Assembly (NCBI GenBank): GCA_007844125.1
Contig: CM017563.1
Span: 32,084,907 to 32,148,906 of the forward strand
DNA length: 64,000 nucleotides
Reading direction: 5' to 3'
Source: Sinonovacula constricta
Lineage: Eukaryota; Mollusca; Bivalvia; Cardiida; Solecurtidae
Below the pieces are notes generated by a model. That model saw nothing but the letters and a program-made list of their open reading frames with translations. It did not search any database and was not told the origin of the DNA. Every line of letters starts with the position of its first letter. Within the stretch, counting starts at the first letter, position 1. Of the stretch, positions 10,536 through 22,350 are shown piece after piece. A program made the position numbers and the translations under genes.

Positions 10536-11574
10536 TCATATAAACTTCAAAAACAAAAGTATAAATATATAATCACCTAAGCACATGTGCTACATATAAC
10601 TGAAAAACAGCAACAACATGGTGAAGCTATACCTGTATACGCCACACAAATAAAACAACACAACATCTAAGTATTGTTTTAATTTTTATAAAAATTCCCA
10701 AGGTTTAATAGCATGTTGTGTACTTGAAACAAATGAAAATGTAAATTCTTATTCATGTATGGTTTATACTTAATGTAATAGAATTTGTTATTTGTACAAA
10801 ATGGCCAATATTGTATAGTGATTATATCATTATAACAGTTTTGCAATGAAAATCACAAATAATGTAATTGCACAGACCAATACCTTTTTGTATATCACTA
10901 AAGTGAAGTTCTTATTAAAATAAATCATTATGCTGGTCCCATCCCCAACACTAAAATCATTTAAAAAGATAGAATTTAAATGATATTTACAATTTAGGTG
11001 TACCCTCTGCTGATATGAATGTGAGAAACTATTCTTTACCTCTAAATTACCCAAGTACCTCTCAACAGCACACTTCATAACAATGCTTAAGTTACTAACG
11101 TTTTAATACAAACATCTGTATAACATAACACATTGACTAGACAAGGCAATAAATTATGAAATCCAAGCAGGAACTGATCTGGATCTACACAATTTACCTA
11201 AGCCTGGCCAATTCACCCTTGGTCGATGGCGTGATGACATGAATGTACATACAGACCTATCATACGGTTGGTTTCCTTCTGGAATCTGGCCTAAAACATT
11301 ACTAAATTATTCATACTTATACAACAGCCTACTTCTTAATGTTAGATGTTTTCATCCATGAGTTAATGCACCTAACCTTCCAGGTAGGTATAAACTGACC
11401 AAGTGAACATACAATATGTAGCTCCTGATCTGCCACCATCCAACAGAAGCTCTCTGATCAGACCTGGCACAATTTGCAGCTGAGCAAATTCTTATATATT
11501 TAATGATCTTAACTCAAAGAAAAACAGTGATTGGCAGGATAATGGGTTTCGAGCAAATATATAAGGAAAAGGAT
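10536..11574. other. Non-coding, with a repeat E fragment
   Basis: A repeat E fragment lies at about 11168-11215 (CTGATCTGGATCTACACAAT, TACCTAAGCCTGGCCAATTC). The rest is AT-rich. A minus-strand frame at 10830-11078 has no recognisable domain. Confidence 0.45.
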
Positions 11575-11826
11575 TATCACCAGGGATGGGATGGGATGGG
11601 ATTTGCCAGCATTTTTGCTGATACTGTGCAGCTGACATTTCTATCATTTTAGCACAGGGGCACTTTGAGGAGACAAGTCAGGCGTAATGCTGTCCCCTTA
11701 GCCCCGAGCGTAAAGAGGGAAGCCACTACTACCAACTTTTAAGTCTTTGATTTGAACCCACAACCTCCTGATCTGCAAGCCCACGCTCTACCACCTGAGC
11801 TATTGCGACTGGTCTATCACCAGGGA
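11575..11826 (-). mobile_element. SINE-A copy, internally deleted, 12 bp TSD
   Basis: TSD TATCACCAGGGA at 11575-11586 and 11815-11826; element 11587-11814, 228 bp. About 50 bp of the body is missing at CACTTTGAGGAGACAAGTC, where other copies carry the TGCCCAGGGACTGAACC stretch. Tail has three GGGAT units. Confidence 0.93.
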
Positions 11827-12713
11827 GTTTGAATATTTTCCTCTACATATATATGAAGTTTCCTACAGTTAATGCCCTTAAAAAGTTTTGTTTTAAATAG
11901 ATCATTTTTCTTTGATTTTTTTTTCTATGAAAAATTGCCAGAAAGTGCTTTCTTACAGATCTGTAAACTGGTAAAAGCAGCTATTTTTTGACAAACTGAC
12001 CTTTTCAAAATTGTAATTATTGGGTTTTCTCCAATTTTGTGTTTTCTAAGCATTTCTGTCACTTTTACATTTAAGTTGCATTTTTATACCATGGACTAGT
12101 GCAGTTTTAAATTTTAATGCAAGTTGTATACTAATTTCTGCATATTTCTGCATCAAACAGGGGGTAAATAAACAAAAGCAGAAAAGTTTCGTACAAGAGT
12201 CTTAGGGGTTGTTTTCTTTCCTGGAAGTTGATTTACAGGTAATTTTACATTTAAGGTTAGGTTGTAAATCAGATGGAGTGTCATGGTGTTTTGTACAGTT
12301 CAGCAAACCTTATTGTGTATTGAACTAAAAATCTCATTTTTAAGTAGGAATAAAGACAAGTGGACAAGCAAGAATTCCAAGAAATCAGGGACAAATCTAG
12401 TATTTTACTTTAAAGGGGGCATGGTTTTTGTTTCAGATGTTAGTCATGCATGCAGGAGTGTGTATAACTACCTCATAAAAAGTTTGCGATGAAAACCAAT
12501 TCATATCATTTAGTTTATAACATACTATATAGAATTTATAAGATATTGAGCTGATTATTTGTATTCAATTTATATGTATCTTTCGGGAATTTAAAGTAAG
12601 GATTGTGTCAGTTCCTCATTCCAGCAAATTCTGCCTCAATAAATGTTCAATGATCTGTATACCTTCTGGAAGTGCTTGTTCAAATGTCTGGGGCTGACAA
12701 GTTCATTGCTTTT
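11827..12713. other. Non-coding, no gene seen
   Basis: AT-rich. A plus-strand 69-codon frame at 12283-12492 has no recognisable domain, signal peptide or splice context that I can support. Confidence 0.4.
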
Positions 12714-13012
12714 TATCGAGTTTATCATCCCACCAACAGTATTTCAGTTATCTGGAGATGGTGTCTACTTTATGCAGGTATAGTGCTGCCTTCATCGTTT
12801 ATAGCATGCCATAAACAACTGGCATGATACCACACCCGGTCACATTATCCTGACATCGGCCAACCAGTCGTGAACTATATACCCTTATATCTGCTGGAGC
12901 ATTAGCATGGGAGCTATACCACTACCATTTTTAATGACTTTGGTATATCATGGCAAAGGATCAAACCCAGGGCCTCTCTGGAGCTGATGCTCTATCAATG
13001 GCACTAACAGGT
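12714..13012 (-). mobile_element. SINE-B copy, near full length
   Basis: Left end is the reversed tail (GAGTTTATCATCCCACCAAC). Body has CAGTTATCTGGAGATGG, TGATACCACACCCGGTCACA and CACTACCATTTTTAATGAC. Degenerate head with B-box complement GGATCAAACCC and A-box complement GCTCTATCAATGGCACTAAC. Confidence 0.85.
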
Positions 13013-13950
13013 AAGGTCTCGTAATAAGCCACGGGGGATTATCCTTCCATTTTGGTAGAGAAAATAAGTAGGAAAGAAATTACAATGGGCTAATGATAAA
13101 CTGGATAAGCTGGAGTCCTTTATGACTTCTTGCCAAATAGTAAATGATGCAGCAAGTCATAGAAGATGTAATGGGCAATTAACTTTGATCCATATAGATG
13201 AAAGGTAACATGTCATCTCATTAAAAAATGTTTTCCTTTACTGTTTAGAGAATAAATTTGTGTGAGTTTTATCAGTGGGTTAATCGCTAGCTAGTAATAT
13301 CAGCTTTATTGAAGGCGGTGTTCACTTCTTGCTGACAGAGTGCAACAATAATTTGGTTAAATGGGTACATTAGTATTAAGCATTTTTGCTAAGAAAACTC
13401 GTTTCAGTTAAATTTCATGAGTTATTTAAGAAGAGTTTTTTCATTTATCATGAGTCATTTCATTTAGCATGAGTCATGTTTAATTAGCTCCATCAACTTT
13501 AATGTCAGCATTTAAAAAGAAAAAAATATTTTTTTCAATTTCAAGGATATAAAAAACAAAGGTTTCTGGCATCGATATAGACAACTCCAGGGACAAAAAT
13601 AAGAACATTGTAAGTAACTGTCTGTTGTGTTTTCAGGTGGAAATATATCTGTGTACATAAAATATTACAATTACATTTTTTTTTGTACTTTTCATTCATA
13701 AAAACTTAGAAATGCAGAAAGTTTTCCTAAAGCAGAAAGTGTACAAGGATTATAGCTTCAGGAAAGCTTTTTCTATAAATTTGAGGGTAAATGACAGTAA
13801 AAAAAAAAGAGAGTCTATTTGAATTTTTGTGTTCTGCTGCAGAATTTAACTAGGCTACTACTTAATATTATATCACAACAAATCTTTGGAACTACTTTTT
13901 ATGAGGGTGGAGATTGGAGTGGTCAGGTGGGTATTTTTTTTTTTTAATAC
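13013..13950. other. Non-coding, no gene seen
   Basis: AT-rich, with TCATGAGTCATTTCATTTAG-type short duplications near 13430-13475 and poly(A/T) tracts. Nothing protein-like. Confidence 0.4.
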
Positions 13951-14153
13951 TTTGCAGCCACCAAATGATCATTATAGCGATGTCCAGCTATTAGGTGAAG
14001 GAAGACCCCAGACACTCGCGCACCGCAAGTCAGCTGGAAGACTTTCCCACCTTAAGTCCTTCACCCCAAACAGCACTCAAACCAACGCTGTGAGAGGCAA
14101 AGAACTCAGAGTAGTTACAAATCTGCAACTCTACCACTATGCCACAGGCACCA
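13951..14153 (-). mobile_element. SINE-C copy, internally deleted
   Basis: Has TTTGCAGCCACCAAATGATC, GCGATGTCCAGCTATT, AAGTCAGCTGGAAGACTTTC, GAGAGGCAAAGAACTCAGAG and CTCTACCACTATGCCACAGG. The TCTGGGTAGAACCACCGG segment is lost at CAGACACTCGCGC. Confidence 0.85.
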
Positions 14154-14696
14154 CCTGGGTTGTTTCCTCTCTAAAAAGCTTATAATGCTGCAGTCACAAA
14201 TAAGGAAATTCCACTGAATGATGTCAGCAAAACAGATGGTACCAACACGTTAACAATTACAAACAATTAAAAATTTGAATTTTTTTAAAGAACACAAAAA
14301 AATTAAAATAATTCCACTCTTAAATCCTTTGTGTTTCTAAAATAATTTTCCTTTAATCATTAAAAAAAACCATGGGACATTTCACTTGTTAGTTACGAAC
14401 TCCTTTGGTTTTAAAGAAAACATTCAAAGAAAAAATACATCAAACCGACACTAAGTGAACCAACTGTCTTTGATGAAAGCTATGACAATTTTCCATTGGT
14501 TGATGAATCAATTATCTGAGATGTGCCGCAGGAAGGGAAGCAACAGGTCCCCAAACAATTATCACGCTAACATCTTTAAAACTCTGCTAAATCAATTATC
14601 TTCTCAAAATTAGCTAAACAACCTGTTAACATCTGAATAAATATTCAAAGGATAAAAAGAAGGGAGAAAAAAAGTTCAGGCCTGAACTTTCACTTG
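14154..14696. other. Non-coding, no gene seen
   Basis: AT-rich sequence with no recognised element. Confidence 0.4.
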
Positions 14697-14780
14697 GAAA
14701 AGTCTTCAAGCTAATCTGCGGTACATCGGTGGTTCTACTCAAAACATATGTCTGGGATCTTCCTCCAATAACAAGCTGGA
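14697..14780 (+). mobile_element. SINE-C body/3' fragment, forward
   Basis: AAGTCTTCAAGCTAATCTGC, GGTGGTTCTACTC, TATGTCTGGGATCTTCCTCC and AACAAGCTGGA are the forward form of the SINE-C body. The head and extreme tail are missing. Confidence 0.65.
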
Positions 14781-14834
14781 TTTTAAAAAAATGAACATAA
14801 ATGTCAGTGCAATATAACAATTACAAAACAAATA

Positions 14835-15109
14835 ATGAAAAGTGTTTTTTGGGATACATCATCGCAGTGACGAATTATGATTTGTCATATAATTAATGAT
14901 AATTTTTTGGTGGAGGAATACAACTCCCCCCCACCTCCCCCACACCGCCTCCCTAATGACTGGGTAGAACCACCGGCGCACTGCAGGTCTGCTGGAAGAC
15001 CTTCCCACATTAAGTCCATTGCCTCAAACAGGACTTGGGAGGCTAAGCAGTCACAGGAGTTACAAACCAGCGACTCTACCACTATGCCACTGGCACACCT
15101 ATGAAAAGT
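14835..15109 (-). mobile_element. SINE-C copy with 9 bp TSD and a C-rich insertion
   Basis: TSD ATGAAAAGT at 14835-14843 and 15101-15109; element 14844-15100. Head complement CGACTCTACCACTATGCCAC and B-box complement GGACTTGGGAGGC (altered). The body carries an expanded pyrimidine tract of C and CCT runs near 14925-14953 in place of the usual GAAGACCCCAGACA. Confidence 0.85.
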
Positions 15110-15484
15110 TAACTTTAAAGTATGAAAAATGTAGCATAAGTGGTTAACATTGGGTCAGTTTCACCCTGACAAATATGACCCATATAATTTCTGATTGAAT
15201 CCATTCCAAATCCATATCTACAGTTTACTACCAGTACTGTGTTTATCTAAGACACTAATTAACCCTTAAATACCAACACACTTTCCTTTACTGACCCAGT
15301 AATAGTGAGGCATCTTGGTCTTTAATTAGTAGGTATCAATTAACCATAAACAGAGATTACATCGATGATTTCCTCTAACACTATTGCTTTTCCAGTTCAG
15401 TATGGAAGCTTAAAGGGTTTTTGAGAATAAGATAAATTAATGATGAAAAAAAATGGCTGAATAATTGAAAAAAAATTCAGCCTG
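15110..15484. other. Non-coding, no gene seen
   Basis: Ordinary AT-rich sequence. Confidence 0.4.
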
Positions 15485-15745
15485 TATGAGAAGGCAACAG
15501 AAATGCCACAATTTTGAGGCAAAAACGCTACAATGGCAGAATTGCTACAATTTTGTGGCAGAAATGATACAATTTTTGGGCATAAATGCTACAATTATAA
15601 GAAATGCTATAACTTTGGGGCAGAAATGCTACAATTTTGAGAAATGCTATCATTTTGAGGCAGAAATACTAAAATTTTGGGGCAAAAATGCTTCAATTTT
15701 GAGGCAGAAATGCTACAATTTTGAGACAGCAATGCTACAACTTTA
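15485..15745. repeat. Degenerate minisatellite, 22 bp unit (AGAAATGCTACAATTTTGAG)
   Basis: About 11 imperfect units of GGCAGAAATGCTACAATTTT with variable spacing. The open frame across it (15465-15755) is a repeat artefact. Confidence 0.85.
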
Positions 15746-16019
15746 CAGCATTTAGAAGATTACCACACTCACACTGTAAGCCAAGAACACGACACAGGGT
15801 TATCTAAGAAGAAAGGCTGTCATGGACCTTTGCATGTTACAGGTTTGTTAAGATTAATAGCAGTCTCCATTTCCCATTATGCAAAATTGAAATATCCATT
15901 TCATTTTGTAGCTTGACTATACATTATATTTATGTGGCTTTGTATTTACAAGCTGCATGGTAACTGTACTTTAAATTTCTTTTGGGCTTCAAGTTCATGT
16001 TTGGAAGAAGTGTTAAAGT
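15746..16019. other. Non-coding, no gene seen
   Basis: No recognised repeat or gene. Confidence 0.4.
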
Positions 16020-16390
16020 TGTTTGTTTATTGGGTTTATTGTCCCACCAAAAAGCATTTCAATTAAAACTGTAAATGGCAGCGCAATCAGTAGAGTGTCG
16101 GCCCCAGGTACGGGAGGTCCCTGGTTTGATACCGGGCCGCGATGTACTAAAGTCGTTAAAAACGGTAGTGGTATAGCTACCACGCTAATGCTCAAGCAAA
16201 TATAAGGGCAGTCCACGACTGATTGGCCCAGTGTAAGGATAATGTGATTGGGTGTGGTATCATGCAGGGTGTTTTCGGAATGCTTTACACAGTAAAGGCA
16301 GCACCATGTCTGCTTTAAGTGGACACTGTCTCCAGATAACTGATATACTCTTGGTGGGACAATAAACCCAACAAACAAACAAACAAACTT
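16020..16390 (+). mobile_element. SINE-B copy headed by an inverted SINE-B tail
   Basis: 16078-16387 is a forward SINE-B with head (AATCAGTAGAGTGTCGGCCC, B-box GGTTTGATACC), body and GGTGGGACAATAAACCCAAC plus AAAC repeats. 16020-16068 is a second SINE-B tail in the opposite orientation (TTTATTGGGTTTATTGTCCC). The whole unit is therefore flanked by arms of about 45 bp that can pair. Confidence 0.85.
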
Positions 16391-16764
16391 CCTGTTTCTT
16401 TTTGGCAAGAGAGTTTTTACCCTAACTGTATGCTTAATATTCTCCTTAAGGATCAAACATCAAAACCAGAAAACACCTTTCCTAATATAATTCCCCTTTT
16501 TCAATGCAGCTTCCACCAAAACAAGAATTTGGTTCTTCCACAAAAAGTAAAGGGGATGACAGATTTTTGACCCTATCTGTACTCCATATATTCTGGTCAA
16601 GCATCAGCCATGTTGTTTGTTTTGACTAGGTGCTTGATGGGCTTGAGAGCTGATAAGCCCATTGCTTGATTGGGCAGATATGTTTCCACACACAGATTAT
16701 CAATACAGGTGATCAAGTTTTCTAAACAGATAACATCAATCATACAAACATCCTGTCCTGTACC
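16391..16764. other. Non-coding, no gene seen
   Basis: No recognised repeat or gene before the minisatellite. Confidence 0.4.
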
Positions 16765-17287
16765 AATAATGGTTACACTATGATATGACTTGAATGGTTA
16801 CACTGTGATATGACTTGAATGGTTAAACTGTATTATGACTTAAATGGTTACACTGTGAATTGACTTGAATGGTTACACTGTGATTTGACTTGAATGGTTA
16901 CACTGTGATGTGACTTGAATGGTTACACTGTGATATGACTTGAATGGTTAAACTGTATTATGACTTAAATGGTTACACTGTGATTTGACTTGAATGGTTA
17001 CACTGTGATTTGACTTGAATGGTTACACTGAGACATTACTAAAATGGTTACACTGTGATATGACTAGAAAGGTTACACTGAGACATGACTAGAATGGTTT
17101 ACACTGAGATATGACTAGAATGGTTACGCTGAGATATGACTTGAATGGTTACACTGAGATTTAACTTGAATGGTTACACTGAGATATGACTTGAATGGTT
17201 ACACTGAGACAAGACTAGAATGGTTACACTGAGATATGACTAAAATGGTTATACTGAGATATGACTTGAATGGTTACAATGAGACAT
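16765..17287. repeat. Minisatellite, 25 bp unit (GGTTACACTGTGATATGACT)
   Basis: About 21 units of GGTTACACTGTGATATGACT+TGAAT. The left half mostly has CACTGTGAT; the right half has CACTGAGAT/GAGAC and CTAGAAT, so two unit variants occupy separate ends. In-frame stops prevent a long open frame. Confidence 0.93.
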
Positions 17288-17911
17288 GAAAACATCATTA
17301 TAATTAGTTTTAAAACATTTGATAATCAATTTAGCATTTTTGAAACAGTGAAAACATCTTCAAAAACCATCACAACAAAAAATAACTACAAAAATAGCAA
17401 CAATAGAAAACTTTCAAAATAAGAAAGTTAATGTCCTTGGGCCCATTGTGTATTTCAAAATGTACACAATATCTCATCAACTATCTTGAAATAATTCTGT
17501 GGAATCCAAGGCCAGGAAAACCGTCTCTGATCTTGCGAGCTCTAATGCAAAATTTTCTCAATACAAAATGGGCCTTTATGAATTTGTCAGCTAGGAGCCG
17601 CCAGCTACAGGCCTTAACATTGTTACACAAAGACTCCGACTTCTGTTGCCATTGTTGCGCAAAGATTGTTACTCTTGCTATCACTGGTAGGCGAATAATC
17701 TTTCACAACATATATACATCGGCATACCCATAACAAATGGAGAAATGAATAGAGCTGTTTTAACTTTGTGTAAGGAGAGGAGTTGTTGCCAAAGCTAGTT
17801 TGTGCAGCAAATATGTTGCTTAAAAATAAGTTAGAGAAAGTTGTAACGTCAATTATTATTGAACAGATCTTGTTACTGACAACTCTTGCTTCTACATATA
17901 TCAGGTCTGGT
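17288..17911. other. Non-coding; higher-complexity block at 17430-17760
   Basis: The block 17430-17760 is less AT-rich than its surroundings, and overlapping open frames run on both strands (100 codons +, 67 and 115 codons -). None matches a family I know. It could be a decayed element or conserved non-coding DNA. Confidence 0.4.
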
Positions 17912-18035
17912 TGGTTGAGTTTATAATCCCACCAACAATATTTCAGTAATTTGGAGATAGTGTCCTCCACTTGGAAGATATAATGCTTCCTTCAATGTGT
18001 TTAGCACGCTGTGAACATCTGGTATGATACCACAT
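17912..18035 (-). mobile_element. SINE-B 3' fragment
   Basis: TTGGTTGAGTTTATAATCCC, CAACAATATTTCAGTAATTT and GGTATGATACCACAT match the reversed tail and body. The tRNA head is absent. Confidence 0.75.
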
Positions 18036-18128
18036 GCCAAAATTGAACATTTTTCTTAGACATGTATAATAAAACTACACAAAACAAACTTCTATCATGA
18101 GTCAATGCTTCATTCAAAAGAGAACTGG

Positions 18129-18365
18129 TCTGCCATATAAGTTTGTTTTTGTAACATTGCACAGACACAATTATGGTCATATTGGCCATGTCCAGCTATT
18201 TATAGGGGGAGGTAGACCCCAGACATATGCCTGGGTAGAACCACCGGCGCATCGCAGGTTAGCTGGACAACCTCCCCACATGGAAGTTCTTGCCTTGACT
18301 GGTACTTGAACCCATGCGCTGAGGGGCTGAGGAGTTACAAGTCAGACCCCGCTCTGCCATATAAG
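18129..18365 (-). mobile_element. SINE-C copy, 5' truncated, perfect 13 bp TSD
   Basis: TSD TCTGCCATATAAG at 18129-18141 and 18353-18365; element 18142-18352. Has the second tail variant (GTAACATTGCACAGACACAA, TTATGGTCATATTGG). It ends inside the tRNA head at GTCAGACCCCGC, so the A-box is missing although the TSD is intact: a truncated insertion. Confidence 0.9.
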
Positions 18366-18721
18366 AGGCCCTCTGCTAGAATCCAATGAAATCAGGCATT
18401 TTTTATTGTTAGTTTTGTTACATTCTTTACATTTTTGTCTTTTTCTTTATTTTTCATGGTCACAGCTCCATAATTTTTACTATCAATTTTAAACCAAAGA
18501 CCCCTTAAAATTGTTTGAGGATAAGATGAAACAATGTGCTTGTCAGCCATACGAGTATTATAGCCTTATGATTTCCTACCAACATCAGCCAGAAGTGTCG
18601 AGGATATCATACTTGCAAAGCAGACGTTTCTTTTATGTCCAAATCTTGAACCAATGTCAACAAAGAGCCTTGATATCAATTTCATATCTAGATACTGATA
18701 TCAACTTTATATACAGAAAAG
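18366..18721. other. Non-coding, no gene seen
   Basis: A plus-strand 78-codon frame (18511-18747) runs into repeat E and has no recognisable domain. Confidence 0.4.
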
Positions 18722-19137
18722 TAAACCCTTTCCATGCTGCATTTTGATTATAACCCAAACATATTCATAGTCATCTTCTAACATCTACATGGGAAAGTGA
18801 TTGAACTAATGGCTGGAGACTCAACATCAAATAGTGCAGATCCTGATCACAGAGCTCTCAGGGGATCAGGATCAACCCTTTATGCCGACGCTTGATCAAA
18901 TTGTGTTGTTTTTTTTGCGTCTGAAATATGATTTTTTATGATCATTGTACTGACATAAGCCATTTCGATGGAGGAAGACCCAAGACAGATGCCCAAGTAG
19001 AACCACCGGCGCACCACAGGCAAGCTAGCAGACCTTCTCACATTAAGTCCTTCACCTCGAACAGGACTCGAACCCACGCGGTGAGAGGCTAAGTGGTCAG
19101 AGGTATCAAAATTTGCTAAGCAGGCTAAGAGTTAAAT
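18722..19137. repeat. Repeat E copy interrupted by SINE-C
   Basis: Left part 18722-18907 (AACCCTTTCCATGCTGCATT, GTGCAGATCCTGATCA, GGATCAACCCTTTATGC, GCTTGATCAAATT) and right part 19107-19137 (TTTGCTAAGCAGGCTAAGAG) are pieces of one repeat E. Its class is unknown to me. Confidence 0.65.
18908..19106 (-). mobile_element. SINE-C copy nested in repeat E
   Basis: Has GATGGAGGAAGACCCAAGAC, AGTAGAACCACCGGCGCACC, CTCGAACAGGACTCGAACCC and GGTGAGAGGCTAAGTGGTCA. ATCAAATT / ATCAAAATT on either side is a likely imperfect TSD. The left tail is poorly preserved and the A-box is lost. Confidence 0.7.
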
Positions 19138-20786
19138 CAATTTAAAGAGAATTTAAAACCAGACAGGCAAGTCAAATAAATGTCTTCCTGTGGGTTAAAT
19201 ATTTTTTTTGTAATTTAAATCCCTTAAAAAAAATATGATCAGATAAAAACAGATAAGTTATCTGGCTTAATCAGTTAGAATGTATGATGGCATTTGCTGT
19301 AGAGTTAACAAAATGAGGAGAGAATATCAAAACAGAGCAATTATCTCAGATATGTTTCCCGATAAAGTGCCAATAGATCTTTCCTATCCAAGACTTTGGT
19401 ATAAAAATTATATTTCAAGCTACAAAAATAACCTGGAGTTATAAATGATATAAATAAAATAAAAATAAATGTCTCAATAACAGCCAAATAAATCAAAGAT
19501 TTTTTTTTCTATTTAGAAAAAAATGTATTGCTTTTTTATCTTAAAAAAGTAAGATCATCTGGATAATAAACCAGAATTTGCATTTAGAATTAAGTGCTCC
19601 TAAAATACTTAAGTAAAACTTTATTCTCTTGCAACAATGCTACAACAATAAAACTATATTTGTTAACCACAGTAACTACTACCCTACAACCATTAATATT
19701 GCTACTACTTCATAAAATTACTTCATAACAATTTTGGTACATCTCTTGTCTGGAATGTGCATTTTGTTATAAAATCATGTTTGTTGTATTTTAGAAATGA
19801 AAATACAACAAGAAAAGTCATAACTCAGCAACAGATAGTTCCCAAATCAGTGAAGATCCCTTATCTTGGCAGCTACTTTGATGGCAGCTTCAAGGGAGTT
19901 TAATTTCTTCATTTGTGGTTCAAAAATTAAAAGCTATACACCATTGGAAAGCTCTTGAAATTCATATTTATAGAATACAATATTTTTAATATTTGGATAA
20001 ATGCCGAAAGAATTAATACACAGAAATAAATAAAATTATTGACTTATCCTTAAACCAAATGAACAGTGTATCTCTTTTGGTTATATTTTTTATACCTATT
20101 AAACTATCAAACTATAGTTTTGATATTTAAAATACTTAAGGCTGTTAAATTTGAAATAAAATTCAGTAAAACAGACTGGAAATAAAAACGCTGTGGTAAG
20201 TTTAACACAGCACATATTTCCAGATTTCGGCCTGCATTAGCTCCTTCAAAGATGGCTGCCTTAAACTGTCTTATCAGTGCCTATGACATCATACTAGGAG
20301 GAGGGGCATAAGAATATGCATAATTACTCATGAGAATTCAGTGAGTGAAGTGTCATCTGCGACCATAATTGATATGTGAACTCAATTATTATAAATATTA
20401 CTCATTTAACATCATCAGTGACAAACCATCGTTAGGTCAAGTTCAAACATGTCACTGGGGTATATGAACAGAACAGAAACATTGTTCTCAAGGGCCACAA
20501 ACCTATCAGACATTCAAACAGCACAATCACATGAGTCAAAACTTATGACCATATGATGTATTGGTCACTGCTAAGCTACAGAAATGTTCTAAGCATTGAG
20601 AGAGAAAACAGGAGCTGCTGTTAGTTTTATGGCATGTTGCTCAAAAGAGCAAACTTGGTTACAGTTTACATGTATGCACATTGGGCACACAGTACAGAGA
20701 TGTAATAGATTATTGCAAATAAAAACAGACCAAAAAATAGTCAGACTATGTCACAGGCTGTTATGATGTACCATTCATCAAAGGCC
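19138..20786. other. Largest repeat-poor gap of the left half; no gene seen
   Basis: AT-rich. A block at about 20220-20460 is higher in complexity, with TGACATCA, TATGCATAATTACTCATGAG and similar motifs that resemble CRE, POU and homeodomain sites. It could be a regulatory element of a neighbouring gene; nothing more can be said. Confidence 0.4.
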
Positions 20787-20942
20787 AAACTTTTGGATGG
20801 GATGGGATTAGCCGGCATTTTTGCCGATACTGTGCAGCGACATTTCTATCATTATAGGGGCACTTATGAGGTGCCTAGGGACTGAACCCGGCCGGTCCAT
20901 TATACTGACACCAATGAGTCAGACGTAATGCAAAACTTTTGG
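20787..20942 (-). mobile_element. SINE-A copy, 5' truncated, 10 bp TSD
   Basis: TSD AAACTTTTGG at 20787-20796 and 20933-20942; element 20797-20932, 136 bp. Keeps the tail ATGGGATGGGATTAGCCGGC and the body to GAGTCAGACGTAATGC. The tRNA head is missing, as expected from incomplete reverse transcription at insertion. Confidence 0.93.
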
Positions 20943-21849
20943 TGACAGGAGTTTTAAAACAGTGGGTCCTCAGTTATGGATTAAATTACCCATAGAATTG
21001 AGAAGTTGTGATACTGTAGACACTTTCAAGAAAAATCATAAAACACTATTTTTTAGAACTTTTGGTTCTTGGTTTTGAGTGACTCATGTGTTGATGAACC
21101 GAACAAGTAAAGCCTGTAATATGTCACTTGGCAGTGAATGGATATTTTTATGTTTTGACTGTACTTGTACATGTTTAGAGCGACAGTGTATATGATTCAT
21201 TTCTTGATATTTATCTAATGTACAACGCCAGTGAAAATGATGTGTAAATTTAGGCGTTTAATCAAATAAAACAGTTTTAAGTTTCAGTTTTTTAGTCAAA
21301 AACCATCACAATGCTTTTGACTCTCCCACCCTATGGACGGGACACTTGGGAAGTATAGCAGGTAAACATGTAACCTGTTGATCTGAAAAAATATTTAAAA
21401 CCATTACCCATGGCAGTTCACAAAGACCTTAGGTTTTACAGGTTTTTAAAAAAAAAAAGAAATGCTAAGAGATCACCTTTGACAAAAGTCAGGATAACTA
21501 GCATGTCATATTTCATCCCTGCAACAGTCTGATGTTAACAAGTGTTGGTCTTTTCTATCCAAAATATGATATTGCAAAATGCTGAATAGGCATCACAACA
21601 GTCACGTGAAATCAACTTTTGACAACGAATACTATCATATATGCATTTCTTTTTTTTGCAAATATTTTTACAATTTTAATAATTAACAAAGTGGAAAGAC
21701 AATTAAAGATTATAATGTACTTTACCCTCTCACAGTTGATAAATGTACACATGACACTCACCTGAAAGTAAACAGAAAAAATAACATTTAAAATATTATA
21801 CATCTATTTTCAAGTGTCTTCCTATGTGGCTTGTGTTTATTCTGCTAGT
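20943..21849. other. Non-coding, no gene seen
   Basis: No recognised repeat. A minus-strand frame at 21612-21803 is AT-driven. Confidence 0.4.
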
Positions 21850-22184
21850 AACAGTTTATTTGACCAGACTTGGTGGCACAATGAGTTGAGTGTTGGCTCT
21901 AGGTATAGGAGGCTCCAGGCTCAAACCAAGGCTGTGACATACCAGAGTCATAATAAATGGAAGTGGTACAGCTCCCTTGCTAACAATCAAGCAAAAGTTA
22001 GGGCAGTTCCATACCTGGTTGGCCTGGGTTCAGGATAATGTGATTGGGTGTGGTATCATACCATGTGTTCACAGCATGCTATACAGAGTGAGGGCAGTTC
22101 TATATTTGCTTCAAGCGGACACGGTCTCCAGATAACTGAAATACTGTTGGTGGGATAATAAACCCAATAAAAAAATAAACAGTT
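21850..22184 (+). mobile_element. SINE-B copy, full length
   Basis: Forward: head GACTTGGTGGCACAATGAGT with worn B-box GGCTCAAACCAAGG, body TACCAGAGTCATAATAAATG and GGATAATGTGATTGGGTGTG, tail TGGTGGGATAATAAACCCAA. A 7 bp AACAGTT occurs at 21850-21856 and 22178-22184 as a possible TSD. Confidence 0.85.
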
Positions 22185-22235
22185 ACTTTGCTAAAAAATT
22201 TATTGAGAAGGTATCTTGAAAAATATATATGGTAC

Positions 22236-22282
22236 ATGGCTATATATTTATATATGTGTATATATATATGTTAATAGAACAA

Positions 22283-22335
<53 letters not shown>

Positions 22336-22350
22336 TTATATATTTATATG
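22236..22350. repeat. AT-dinucleotide microsatellite
   Basis: Interrupted (TA)n, longest run at about 22286-22333. The open frame across it, with alternating I and Y, is an artefact. Confidence 0.9.

Noticed and set aside
16013..16456. 147-codon minus-strand ORF
   Set aside because: Covers a SINE-B copy; many copies give similar short frames (for example 5610-5903, 42201-42449, 42811-43158).
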